From: JAVBQJ01 sp031549115
GTDB lineage: Bacteria > Verrucomicrobiota > Lentisphaeria > Victivallales > Victivallaceae
Length of the DNA: 64,000 bases
Direction: 5' to 3'
Assembly: GCA_031549115.1 (NCBI GenBank)
Contig: JAVBQJ010000019.1
Location: forward strand, 11,695-75,694
Shown: positions 52,569 to 61,494 of the stretch, one piece after another
How the letters are laid out: each line of letters starts with the position of its first letter
Position numbering within the stretch: the first letter of the stretch is position 1
Translations under genes and position numbers: made by a program
The notes under the pieces: generated by a model
Database searches by the model: none
What the model saw: only the letters and a program-made list of their open reading frames with translations
What the model was told of the DNA's origin: nothing

Positions 52569-52859
52569 ATGTTTAATTTTTTTAATAAAAAATATACAAA
52601 TCGTAGTGTAAATTTAATAATTTGCATTTTATTTTTTGTATTATTGTTTGCTGGATCATTGATTACTAACTCCCAACTGCATTTTAACAGAACAAAGGAG
52701 GCAATATGTATATTGATTTTTTTTCAGTGTAGTTTTACCGTTTTGTTATTTACTATATGGTTAGTATTTCTGCCCTATAAAAAATGGTATTACAGATTAA
52801 TATTAAGCATTATCGTATCTTTGCTGATGAATTTCGGTGTTATGGCGATTATTCAATAG
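52569..52859 (+). CDS. Small membrane protein, candidate immunity to the RHS2 tip
   Basis: The 96-residue protein has three hydrophobic segments (LIICILFFVLLFAGSLI; ICILIFFQCSFTVLLFTIWL; LILSIIVSLLMNFGVMAII) and lies 57 bp after RHS2. It is very AT-rich, like the RHS2 tip. Immunity to toxins acting outside the cytoplasm is often membrane-bound, which would fit a peptidase delivered to the periplasm. No family recognised; the role is inferred from position. No clear ribosome-binding site is seen before ATG 52569. Confidence 0.5.
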   Translation: MFNFFNKKYTNRSVNLIICILFFVLLFAGSLITNSQLHFNRTKEAICILIFFQCSFTVLLFTIWLVFLPYKKWYYRLILSIIVSLLMNFGVMAIIQ

Positions 52860-53166
52860 CCAATCTCGTCCGGTTCAGAAATTCAACTGATAGCTTGACG
52901 GGCAAATTGACGGCATTGAATACTGAGTACGATTATGCGTACGCCGTCCGCGTCCGGTACAAAAACTCATCTGACGGATTGACGGGCGATTTGACGGCAG
53001 ATTGATGATGAGTTCGAGCATGAAAATCATAAAAATGCATTGATTTTTGGGCAAAATGGCCAAGGTTGTTTGACAAATTTACATCTGAGAAGTGGCAAAT
53101 TCGGAGTTGCAGGCGCGAAACCCCCTTCCGCTCAAGGCGAAATCTTGATCTTGGGGCAGAAGAAAA
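52860..53166 (+). repeat. Gene-free stretch with a degenerate 50-bp direct repeat
   Basis: Two related copies, about 52867-52917 and 52951-53002, share CGTCCGGT-CA-AAA-TCA-CTGA then TTGACGGGC-A-TTGACGGCA. A third partial copy of the TTGACGGGC-ATTTGACG block lies at about 61409-61435 between two other genes. Both full copies read in one frame as VRFRNSTDSLTGKLTA and VRYKNSSDGLTGDLTA, so they may be a coding relic. No complete gene is seen. Confidence 0.5.
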
Positions 53167-53394
53167 CTATGCCGCGTCGCGGAAGTAGTAGCGCAGGAGT
53201 CCGGCGAGGCGCTCCCGACAATGGATCAGCCCGCAAGAGCAGCCGACTTCGTTGCCGGGGAATGGGATCGTATTTGCCAATCCCCAGTGATTGCTTTCTG
53301 CGTGATAATAATCCATGTAGCTTATAAGCAATGCAGTCAAACACATTGATTTCAATTGGATGAGCACATAGCTGCTATTCGAGCTGGCTTGCAC
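53167..53394 (-). pseudogene. C-terminal remnant of an integrase-core (IS-type) transposase
   Basis: The minus-strand frame reads DYYHAESNHWGLANTIPFPG, then GLIHCRERLAGLLRYYFRDAA and a stop at 53167. This matches the usual tail of DDE integrase-core transposases (YYHxERxHQGLxN...CxERLGGLLRxYxRxAA). Upstream sequence does not continue the domain, and no inverted ends are visible. It marks an old insertion next to the RHS3 junction. Confidence 0.65.
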
Positions 53395-53408
53395 ACAATT
53401 CGCTAAGT

Positions 53409-53555
53409 TTACCTAGGCGTGTTTGGGGTGAGCGGCAAATTCTTATGCATTTCCATAATAAAGAGGTCCACGCCCCTGAAGGCCGCAAGATCAAAAATAT
53501 TATCAGTCACTTTTGAGAATAATTCCAATGCCAGTTCAAATTCTTTGTCCGTCAT
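53409..53555 (-). CDS. Small 48-residue ORF, uncertain
   Basis: On the minus strand, ATG at 53555 is preceded by AAGGAAAC at good spacing. It encodes MTDKEFELALELFSKVTDNI and on through DLAAFRGVDLFIMEMHKN to TAA at 53409. The helical, acidic-start composition and the ribosome-binding site look real, but the protein is very short and may be the 5' part of a broken gene. No family recognised. Confidence 0.35.
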   Translation of the reverse strand: MTDKEFELALELFSKVTDNIFDLAAFRGVDLFIMEMHKNLPLTPNTPR

Positions 53556-53636
53556 ATATGTTTCCTTGTTTTTGTGGTCTTATATATTACGATCCCATAA
53601 ACGATCATTTTCTTAGCGGGAAACAGAAAAAAGAGC

Positions 53637-55241
53637 TTGACCACCACGGTCACCGGCGGCGAGTTGAGCATGACATCGAGCAATGAGTATAATTTTGCGG
53701 GACAAAAAACGCAAAGTACAGACTTTATCGGCTTAACAACAACATTTTCATATCTACCTGGCAACAATATCGGAAGTAATTTGAAAGGAGTGACGGTGAC
53801 CGAAAGCCGGGGAGTTCAAAATGTCATCACGGAAAGGTATTGTGATAATCAAACTTCTTCGACAACCGGAAATGCCAAAGTTGCGCAATATTTGAATTAT
53901 GGAATCAATGCCGATGGAGGACAATGGTTGAAGTATTCGATAGGTTCCGGAGACAGCGTTCGTTGGATACTTTGGCAGACAGATATGGCAGGACGTTCAT
54001 TGTTTACTAAAAAATCCGGATTTCAGGGGACTGAAATAGGGGATCAGTCCTTTTATAATGATAAAAACCAGTTGATAAAAATAGCCACGACTGATAAACC
54101 CGCAACCCTGTTCATCTATGACGATTTGAGCAATCAAATAATGCAGGGACTCGATATTGACCAGGACGGTCAGTTATCACCTGCTTCTGATGATATGATC
54201 CTGCAGATGGAAAGTAAATATCTCAAAGCGGGCAATACTTGGGTGTGGCAAAATCAGAAGAACACCTACGGGACCAGTAACAGCGATATTGTGACGCTTT
54301 TAAATACGACACAAGACATCTTGACGCTTGGGACTGGTGAATTGAGCAAGCAGCTCGACATTGATATCAACGGCAACACCACTACTGTCGCTACTACTGT
54401 CAATCGGGCACAAAAGCTGGTGACCGTCTCCACGACTTCACCGGAATCCAGCGTGGCGGTACAGAACGTTTTGCAAAATGGCTTGTCGATTTCCGAACGT
54501 ACCTCAAGCAATCTGACTTATACCTTTAACTACGACGGTTTACAGCGCCTGACCGGTATTACGGATCCGCGAATCGGAACAACTGCTGTTGCGTATCACA
54601 CGACTCCAGGGAAGTTCGGATTGAAAGCTTCCGTCACCGATCCGGCCGGCAATATTATCACTTATGATTACAATGGTCTTGGCCAATTGATCGAAATAAA
54701 GAATGCCTTGGAACAGTATAGCAGGTATGCTTATAATACCCGTGGGCAGCTTACCAAAATCTGGGGAGCGCGTTACCCGATCACGTTGGAATACGATAAC
54801 TTTGGTCAACAGACGAAGTTGACCACCTATCGAAATACGACCGCCGATTTCTTCGGTACCGGATTCCCAACCGTGACCGGTGATGTCACCACCTGGGTCT
54901 ATGATAACGCTTCCGGGTTGGTGATGCAAAAACTTGATGCGGAGAACCTGGCGACGATTTATACCTATACCGCAACTGGCAACTTGGCCAGTCGCACCTG
55001 GGCGCGGGGTATCACCACCAACTACACCTACAACGAACTGGATAAACTGCTGACTATCGATTATTCGGATGAGACCCCTGATATCAGTTACACGTATACC
55101 CGGCTTCGCCAGCTCGCCGGCGTGACCGATGCGGCTGGGACCAGAACTTTCGCTTATAATGACCAATTCTCCTTGACAAATGAAACGATCAATGGTATCT
55201 ATAACAAGGAGTTACACGCACGTATACGACCAGCGGTATGA
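53637..55241 (+). pseudogene. RHS3, first part: N-terminally truncated RHS repeats
   Basis: Homology to RHS1 begins abruptly at about 53635 (CTTGACCACCACGGTCACCGG, equal to RHS1 at 25256), so the signal peptide, linker and first about 840 residues are absent. The frame runs 534 codons through YD repeats (YDGLQRLTGITDPRIGTTAV; YNELDKLLTIDYSDETPDIS) and ends at HARIRPAV. Compared with RHS1 and RHS2, one base is missing near 55211-55217 (KELTRTYTT expected), and this shifts the frame. There is no ribosome-binding site, promoter or export signal, so it is most likely a silent cassette. Confidence 0.85.
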
Positions 55242-56821
55242 AGGGAAAAGTTGCGGGGATGGGTATCGACGGAACCAGCTTATATGGGTACGACTACGAC
55301 ACCTACGGCCGGTTGAATAAAATCACCACCGCCGCCGGCGACTTCAACTATACCCGTCTGGCGAACAGCGACCTGGTGAATCAGATGACGCGCCCGAATA
55401 ATGTGACAACAAGCTGGAGTTACGAACCGCATCGCGACCTGATCACGCAGGTTGCCAACGGAGCCGTCAGCGTTTTTGACTATGTCAACAACGCCATCGG
55501 CAACCGTACCAACATGAGCCGCAGCGGTAGCGCCTTTGCCGCGTCGGATACGATCAACTACACCTACAACAATCGTAATGAAGTCGTGGGCGCCCTGTCG
55601 GATGCGCTGGATACCGATTATAACTTCAGCTACGCTTACGATCCGATCGGCAACCGTTTGACTTCAACACAGGAAGGAGAACAATACGCCTACACTACCA
55701 ACAATCTGAACCAATACACACAGATTAACGCAGAGGAGCCGACCTACGATGCCGACGGTAACATGCTGACCCGCGACGGCTGGACGCAGGTATGGAACGG
55801 CGCAAACCGCATGATAGTAACTTACAAAGACAATCAGCGACTTGAATTCGACTATGACTACATGGGCCGGCGAATCTTCAAAAAGGTCTACGACGGAGAC
55901 ACGCTAACAACGCATACCCGTTTCGTTTACGATGGGTATAAGCTGATCCAAGAGTTGGATGCGTTGAATGACAATGCGTTATTACGTCAATATGTCTGGC
56001 AACCGAATGCCGTGGGATTGGATGTGCCATTGAGCGTCTTCGATGCGGCAGCCAACCAGACCTACTATTACAATACGGATGCGAACAAAAACATTTCCGA
56101 CCTGACCGCCACCGATGGTAGTGTTGCCGCTCATTACGAGTACACGCCGTTTGGCAGTCAAACAGCAGCGACGGAAAGTTATGTGGCTAATCCTTTCCGC
56201 TTCTCATCCGAATATCATGATCAAGAAACCAACCTGATCTATTATAATTTTCGTTTTTATACTCCAAGCTTAGGTTATTGGATTAATCAAGACCCTATTA
56301 TGGAATTAGGTGAAGCAAATCTTTACGGCTTTGTGAGCAATAACTCTATAAAAAACTATGACTATTTAGGATTGGAGGGGGATACCACTCATGGTACGGT
56401 AAAATGCAAAGAAAACGATTCCTGTAGTACTTTGCTAGTCAAGCTTCAGCAATGGAAGGATCATTATAATGGACGACATGATGAGCTCATAAAGGATAAA
56501 CTTAACTTAAAAACATGCAATCCAGATAAATACAATAATCATATTGATAAACTAGAAGAAGCTGGTAGAAATGTTGCGAAGTGTGCTCGTTTTTTGTCAG
56601 AAAAAATTGCAACTGGTTGTTGTGAGGATGACACTACGGTGCCTACTATTGACTTGGCTCCTGTTCCCGAAAGAATTCCCAAAGTTGACTTAAAAGATAC
56701 GCTTGTATATGGAGGTGCTGCTGTTGGGATAGGGTATATAGCTTATCGTGTCCTGAGATTGTTACCTTCGTTTTTTCCTCCTTTGTGGCTGACAATTCCA
56801 GCGAATCTTTGCATCCCGTAA
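55238..56821 (+). pseudogene. RHS3, second part: RHS core and a third, membrane-segment tip
   Basis: After the 1-bp deletion the RHS frame resumes at GMKGKVAGMGIDGTSLYGYD and continues 527 codons through the core (NPFRFSSEYHD; FYTPSLGYWINQDPIMELGE). The tip (from about 56370) is unlike those of RHS1 and RHS2: a cysteine-bearing helical part (LVKLQQWKDHYNGRHDELIK; NVAKCARFLSEKIATGCCED), then a hydrophobic segment YGGAAVGIGYIAYRVLRLLP and the ending PPLWLTIPANLCIP, a tail I recall on other RHS tips. Intact in itself, it could serve as a donor of a new tip to an expressed RHS gene by recombination. Confidence 0.8.
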
Positions 56822-56873
56822 ATATGCTTACGTTATCGTCAAATTTTCTTGCACAAGCTTAAGGGAAAAATCC

Positions 56874-57611
56874 GTGAAAACTATTAGAATAAAGCGGCCG
56901 AAAAAATTCAGTGATCCCTTTGGGGACTTTTCAGAAGGAGAGTTAGAGCGCATATTGGCGAAAGATGATGAAAAACTTGATGCTTTGGATTTTAAAAATA
57001 TTTTTCAATCCTTTTTGCCAGCAGGAACATACGAGGAGTGTTTGTATTTTGTTCCTGTTTTTCTCGGTTATATTGAGGGCTTTCATAGAAATATCGATAA
57101 GTTTTACGATTATGAGCTTGAATTTGCGATTTCCGAAGCTATCGAAAATTTTCTGAGCTGGGTTAAGGACAGTCACGCAGATTTATGCAGAGAGTCCCAA
57201 TATGATTGGATAATTATTCGCTTGTGTGACCTATTAAATAGTATTTTATCGGAATTTGTTTTAATCAAAATAGAAGGAGATCACATTGTTCCTTTGTTCG
57301 ACTCCTGGGTTGAAGTATTTGTTGTTGGGGCATTGGATCAGCTTTCTATGACACCTTTAAAAGCTATATTGCAAAATAAGCTGCTTGCGTCCGAATCATA
57401 CAGCAATTCGGCATGGCTATTGGATATTTGTTCCTATTCTCGAAGAGCAGATAACTTGGGAATTTGGAGTTGCACTTCTCTTTGGGAATATAAAGCGAAG
57501 CATGATGCGCTAGCGATTATATTTTCACACTTACGGAGTAATGATGAGCAATTATGTAAAATATTTTGGGAGCGATCTTTTTCCAGTATTATTTTGTCCG
57601 CTATAGCGTAA
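56874..57611 (+). CDS. Protein downstream of the RHS3 tip, candidate immunity protein
   Basis: The 245-residue, AT-rich gene starts at GTG 56874 with AAGGGA at good spacing. There is no signal peptide or membrane helix. The sequence is acidic and helical (FGDFSEGELERILAKDDEKL; YELEFAISEAIENFLSWVKD; WLLDICSYSRRADNLGIWSC). It lies 52 bp after the RHS3 stop, in the place of an immunity gene. No family recognised. It may still be expressed as an orphan immunity gene even if RHS3 is silent, but no promoter is evident. Confidence 0.5.
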   Translation: MKTIRIKRPKKFSDPFGDFSEGELERILAKDDEKLDALDFKNIFQSFLPAGTYEECLYFVPVFLGYIEGFHRNIDKFYDYELEFAISEAIENFLSWVKDSHADLCRESQYDWIIIRLCDLLNSILSEFVLIKIEGDHIVPLFDSWVEVFVVGALDQLSMTPLKAILQNKLLASESYSNSAWLLDICSYSRRADNLGIWSCTSLWEYKAKHDALAIIFSHLRSNDEQLCKIFWERSFSSIILSAIA

Positions 57612-57729
57612 CGAGTTAAAGATAAAAGGTGCCAGAAAAGAAGATGCCATCGAGTTAAAGGCACCAGTCTTTGTATTTGGCTGAAATATAGAAATTTATC
57701 GTACATATTATTATTTTCTGGCGGAGATA

Positions 57730-57774
57730 CCGGTCTTTGCAAGATGATTGAGAAGTTATCTTGCATAAGACCGG
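57730..57774. repeat. Imperfect 16-17-bp inverted repeat
   Basis: CCGGTCTTTGCAAGAT (57730-57745) and ATCTTGCATAAGACCGG (57758-57774) pair except for a small internal bulge, with a 12-nt loop. No T-run follows, so it does not look like a simple terminator. A second small GCCGG/CCGGC hairpin follows at once. Confidence 0.6.
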
Positions 57775-57901
57775 CATTCGCCGGCAAACGCAATTAACCT
57801 GTGGAGAAATCAAAAATGTCGCGCAAACATACCAGCACTATGGCCATCCCGTCGCACTTTCACGGCGCCTGGGAAGCCGGCCGGGAATTGATCTGCGTTG
57901 A

Positions 57902-58021
57902 GCAAGAACTTTTGATTATAACGGCCAGTTCGATTTGACAACCGAAACAATCGATGGTATTTACAACAAAGTGTTGACTCGCACATATACGACCGGCGGC
58001 ATGAAGGGGAAAATCGCGGGA
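57902..58021 (+). pseudogene. Orphan RHS fragment
   Basis: Forty codons read RTFDYNGQFDLTTETIDGIY, then NKVLTRTYTTGGMKGKIAG, matching RHS1 at 26764-26883. Its left end is joined to the unrelated scrap starting at 57816, which therefore stops out of frame at 57936. No RHS sequence continues on either side. Confidence 0.8.
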
Positions 58022-58150
58022 GCCGCAAATAACATGCAAACACGACAGGCGAGTCATATAAAATAACTTAAAAAGTATTCTCTGTGGCACTTGTTTTTTT
58101 ATGCTTTGAGGCTATATTGTAAGTAGAAATAAAAACAAGGAGTTATCAGC

Positions 58151-58316
58151 AATCCTTGTGTCGCTGGTTCGAGTCGGAAAAATCGACAATCTGGTGTCGC
58201 AAGTTGTGGCGTTGATAGTGAATGATTTACAACTTCAGAGAAAAGTTGTGAATTTTTTGATATGGGCTACCACTTTTTGATTCGTTGTGGAACTGATACA
58301 AGGTTCCGCTTTTTTT
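58151..58316 (+). repeat. Relic of the tRNA 3' half plus its terminator
   Basis: 58151-58173 (AATCC-TGTGTCGCTGGTTCGAG) matches the anticodon-stem to T-arm part of the tRNA at 7964. After a break of about 90 bp, 58266-58316 (GGCTACCACTTTTTGATTC, then the hairpin 58287-58309 and T7) matches the tRNA 3' end, CCA and terminator. Similarity continues to CTTTGAGGCTGAAATCCAA at 58329-58347, equal to 8096-8114. The 5' half of the tRNA is absent, so it cannot function. Confidence 0.8.
58287..58316 (+). terminator. Duplicated Rho-independent terminator
   Basis: GTGGAAC (58287-58293) pairs with GTTCCGC (58303-58309, one G-T pair), followed by seven T. It is a copy of the tRNA terminator at 8054 and would isolate the glycoside hydrolase gene from upstream transcripts. 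Confidence 0.75.
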
Positions 58317-58403
58317 ATGTCTACGCGCTTTGAGGCTGAAATCCAAAGCTGGAGGATTCGAAAAAATGAGGATCACCACAAAAAACATCGCATAGCCGGC
58401 GTT

Positions 58404-58457
58404 ATGCGCCGGAAATTTACCCTGATCGAACGTTTCGCCAGTATACCGCAACCTTAA
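58404..58457 (+). pseudogene. Pseudopilin leader scrap
   Basis: ATG 58404 opens MRRKFTLIERFASIPQP and stops. MRRKFTLIE is the same kind of prepilin start as in gspI and gspJ here (Arg/Lys before FTLIE), but the hydrophobic helix is missing. It is probably the end point of a deleted pseudopilin gene. Confidence 0.4.
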
Positions 58458-58478
58458 GCCACCCCAGAGAATACCGTC

Positions 58479-61325
58479 ATGTCTACTTTGAAGCTCCACG
58501 CTCCGGCCTTTTCCATCCGATTCGATACCCATGAAACGCTCCGGGCAAGTTCCTGGACCAACCACCTCCGAAATTCCACGCTCGACTTCGACGGCGCCGC
58601 CGAAATCGGCGTGGAGCTCGACACCGCGCGGCGCCGGGTCTGGCTGGAAGGCTGGAACCAGCAATTCGGCGGCCGGGAGGCGGGCGACGCCGACCTGGAC
58701 CCCGGCTTCCGGGCCGGCTATCATCGGCCGGAATACCCGGATATCGAGGAGGGTTGGCGCTGCTCGCCAAATATGGGCATGCTGCTGGACATGGTGCTTG
58801 AGGAGCCCGCCTACTGGCTGTGGGCCCGGAGCCGTTTCGTCCTGCCGGAGGAGCTGCGGGGCGAACCTGTAACTTTAGTGCTCGGCGGCTTCGGCCTGGG
58901 CGACGCCCGCCATACGCGGTTTTTCCTCAATGGGGAAATGATCGGCGAACGCCGTTTCTCCGGGCTGGCCGCCGAACCCTGGCGCTGCCGGATCGAGCCG
59001 GATTCCCCGGCGTATCGGGCTTTGCGCTGGGGCCAGGTCAATGTGCTGGCGCTGCAACTGGGCGATCTGGTCACCCGGACGCCGCACCTGGAAGAGTTCG
59101 ATCCGGAGCACACCTACACCTTGAGCTTTCAAACCGTACTGGCTCCCGATTTTTTTCAACACCTCGAAATCGGGGCTGAGCCGGCACAATCTCTGACTTT
59201 CCGGGTCACCGGCAGTGAAAACACTGAAGCCGGACTCCGGGTCGCCCTGGCGGCGCGGGAAGCCGGCCTGACGGCGGAAATTCTCTACCAACTCTCCGAC
59301 GACGGCCGGAGCCTGCGCAAAAAAACCACCTTGCGCAATGCCGGAAGCGTACCTTTGCGCCTGAACCGGGTGGAGCTTGGCGATTACACCTGCGAAAAGG
59401 GTTTTTCCGGCGGCGGCCGCGGCTTTCCGGCCTACCGGGAGGAAGGCTTTTTCATTTCCTTGCGCCACCCGGCAGGCCGAAGCTGCTGCTGCGGCAACCG
59501 CCTGCGGCTGCTGCAATTTCCCGGACGGGAGCTCGCTCCGGGCGAAAGCTTCGAAACCATGGAGGCGGTCTTGGGGGCCGCCGGAGACGAAGGCGCCACC
59601 GCCGCTTTCCGGGAGCACCTGATCCTGCAGATGCGCCGCACCCGGCGCGGACACCAGCGTTTTTACTCGATCGTCGAATTCTTCGGCTCCTGGCCAATCC
59701 CGGACACGCAGCAGCTGGATCTCGGCTTGAGCGAGGAAATCTGTCTCGCCCAGGCGCAACGCCTGAAGGAGCTCCAGCAGCAAACCGGGGCCCATTTCGA
59801 TCTGGTTTCGGTCGATTACTGGCACGATCCGGCGGCCGATCTTTTGCGCTTCAGCCGCCGCTTTCCCGAAGGGTTCGGGCGCAGCCGGGAAGCCTTCCGG
59901 GAAGCCGGCATGGGCTACGGGCTGTGGATCGACAGCTCCTGTCTGCTCTCCCGCTGGAATATCGGGTTGAATCCCCTGCTGCGCGACTGCGCCACCGGGA
60001 ATCCCGCTTATTTTCACTTCAAACAGGATCCCCTTTCCGGCGGCTGGAATCCCTTGTGCCGCGCCGCCGAACCCTTCCGGACCCTGATGAAAAATGCCTT
60101 CCTGCGGCACTTGACCGCCGAAGGCTGTTCCATGCTCAAATTCGACAACCTGGTTCCGGTCTGCCATCACCAGCACCACGGTCACTGGCCCGGCGTCTAC
60201 TCGACCGAGGCCATCTACGACAGCGTCATCGATTTTCTGCGGACGCTCGATGAAGCGGCGCCGGAGGCGCTCTTCATGCTCTATTGGGGGTACGCTTCAC
60301 CCTGGTGGCTGCTCTACGGCGACACCCTCTTCGAGTCGGGTCTGTCCATGGAAGCGGCTTCGCCTTCGCCCACGCCTTCGCTTTACGCCCGCGACGGGGT
60401 CAGCGTATCGCTGGATCAGAGCAACGAGTATTGCACCGACATTCCCCCCTGCGGCAAGGACACGCTGGGAGTCTGGCTTTCGCGCTGGCCCTGGAACAGT
60501 TCCATCGGCAAGGGGCGCTGGCAGGAAGCCGTCATTCTCGATCTTTGCCGCGGCAGCATGCTCTTTCAGCTCTGGCTCGGTCAGGATCCCCTGACTCCGG
60601 CCGAGGAGAATGATCTGGCCATGCTGTTGCGCCTGACCCGGGAGTGCGCCGCGAGTTTCGCCGTGTCGAAACGGCTGGGTTCGGCGCGCGGCAACGGCCG
60701 TTACGGCTACCGCTGCGGCGACGGCAAGCGCGTTTTCGTCGCCGTCAACAATTTCTCCTGGACTGATTGGAGCGTGGACATAGCCGCTTTTGCCGGAATT
60801 CCGGCGGGAACGATCTACCGCTATTATCCGGCTCCGGCGCGGCTGACCGGAAGCTGTGACGGGCTGCGTCCCTTCGCTGTGGCGCTCTACGAAATCGTTC
60901 CGGCAGGAGCCTTGCCGGCCCTGACTTTGGCTTACTCCAATCCTCCTGCCTTTTCCGGCTTCAGCGCCGTGACGACGGAGCTCGCTGTCGCCGCGGCGCC
61001 GGGCAATCCGCGCCGAATCACGGGTCTCGTTCCCGCCGGCGCCGGCGGCATGCTGGTCATCACCGCCAGCCAGGCGCGCCGGGGCGGGCAAGTCCGGCAG
61101 CCCAACTTCGGCAGCCATTTCCAGGTCGCGCTTGAAATCGGCGGCGAGGACGTCCCGGCCGAGCCGATCCTGGCTGCCAAGAGTTATCCTTCCGACTGGC
61201 AGGGTTGGCGCGCCATCGTACCGTCTCTGCCGCGGGAGGTCCGTTTCACTTTGTCTGTCGCCACAACCCTGCCCGAGGACGCGGAGCTGGAATTTTCCGC
61301 CCGTTTCCTGCCGGGTGCGAATTGA
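58479..61325 (+). CDS. Alpha-galactosidase-like glycoside hydrolase (clan GH-D type)
   Basis: The 948-residue protein from ATG 58479 has no signal peptide, so it is probably cytoplasmic. The first about 380 residues are a beta-rich N-terminal domain (LEGWNQQFGGREAGDADLDP; WARSRFVLPEELRGEPVTLV). A TIM-barrel segment follows (FDLVSVDYWHDPAADLLRFS; MGYGLWIDSSCLL) with a candidate nucleophile in MLKFDNLVP (D556), in the place of the KxD motif of GH36/GH27 enzymes. Further conserved-looking parts are LFMLYWGYASPWWL and VSVSLDQSNEYCTDIPP. The C-terminus is a beta-sandwich. It probably removes alpha-linked galactose or a related sugar from oligosaccharides, but the exact family and substrate are unsure. 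The MFS transporter and AraC regulator next door support a sugar-use role. The ribosome-binding site is weak. Confidence 0.6.
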   Translation: MSTLKLHAPAFSIRFDTHETLRASSWTNHLRNSTLDFDGAAEIGVELDTARRRVWLEGWNQQFGGREAGDADLDPGFRAGYHRPEYPDIEEGWRCSPNMGMLLDMVLEEPAYWLWARSRFVLPEELRGEPVTLVLGGFGLGDARHTRFFLNGEMIGERRFSGLAAEPWRCRIEPDSPAYRALRWGQVNVLALQLGDLVTRTPHLEEFDPEHTYTLSFQTVLAPDFFQHLEIGAEPAQSLTFRVTGSENTEAGLRVALAAREAGLTAEILYQLSDDGRSLRKKTTLRNAGSVPLRLNRVELGDYTCEKGFSGGGRGFPAYREEGFFISLRHPAGRSCCCGNRLRLLQFPGRELAPGESFETMEAVLGAAGDEGATAAFREHLILQMRRTRRGHQRFYSIVEFFGSWPIPDTQQLDLGLSEEICLAQAQRLKELQQQTGAHFDLVSVDYWHDPAADLLRFSRRFPEGFGRSREAFREAGMGYGLWIDSSCLLSRWNIGLNPLLRDCATGNPAYFHFKQDPLSGGWNPLCRAAEPFRTLMKNAFLRHLTAEGCSMLKFDNLVPVCHHQHHGHWPGVYSTEAIYDSVIDFLRTLDEAAPEALFMLYWGYASPWWLLYGDTLFESGLSMEAASPSPTPSLYARDGVSVSLDQSNEYCTDIPPCGKDTLGVWLSRWPWNSSIGKGRWQEAVILDLCRGSMLFQLWLGQDPLTPAEENDLAMLLRLTRECAASFAVSKRLGSARGNGRYGYRCGDGKRVFVAVNNFSWTDWSVDIAAFAGIPAGTIYRYYPAPARLTGSCDGLRPFAVALYEIVPAGALPALTLAYSNPPAFSGFSAVTTELAVAAAPGNPRRITGLVPAGAGGMLVITASQARRGGQVRQPNFGSHFQVALEIGGEDVPAEPILAAKSYPSDWQGWRAIVPSLPREVRFTLSVATTLPEDAELEFSARFLPGAN

Positions 61326-61494
61326 TAACTTTTGAAAGTGTATCCATGAAACAGACGCCCCGATTTTCATCGCTCCGCATGAAATTCGCTGAAACCCGTC
61401 TGGTATAAACGGATTAACGGGCAATTTGACGTTGCTCTTGAGTGTGAAAACAATCAGGAGCGACGCCATCTTGTGTCACCGAAAAATATTCCGC

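Larger units (their letters stand above)
57612..58478 (+). other. Gene-free mosaic of relics
   Basis: About 870 bp without an intact gene. It contains an imperfect repeat GAGTTAAAG...GGTGCC/GGCACC (about 57611-57668), the hairpin at 57730, a 5' gene scrap with ribosome-binding site GGAG and start ATG 57816 (MSRKHTSTMAIPSHFHGAWE), an RHS scrap, a split tRNA relic with terminator, and a pseudopilin leader scrap. Several recombination events must have met here. Confidence 0.6.
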
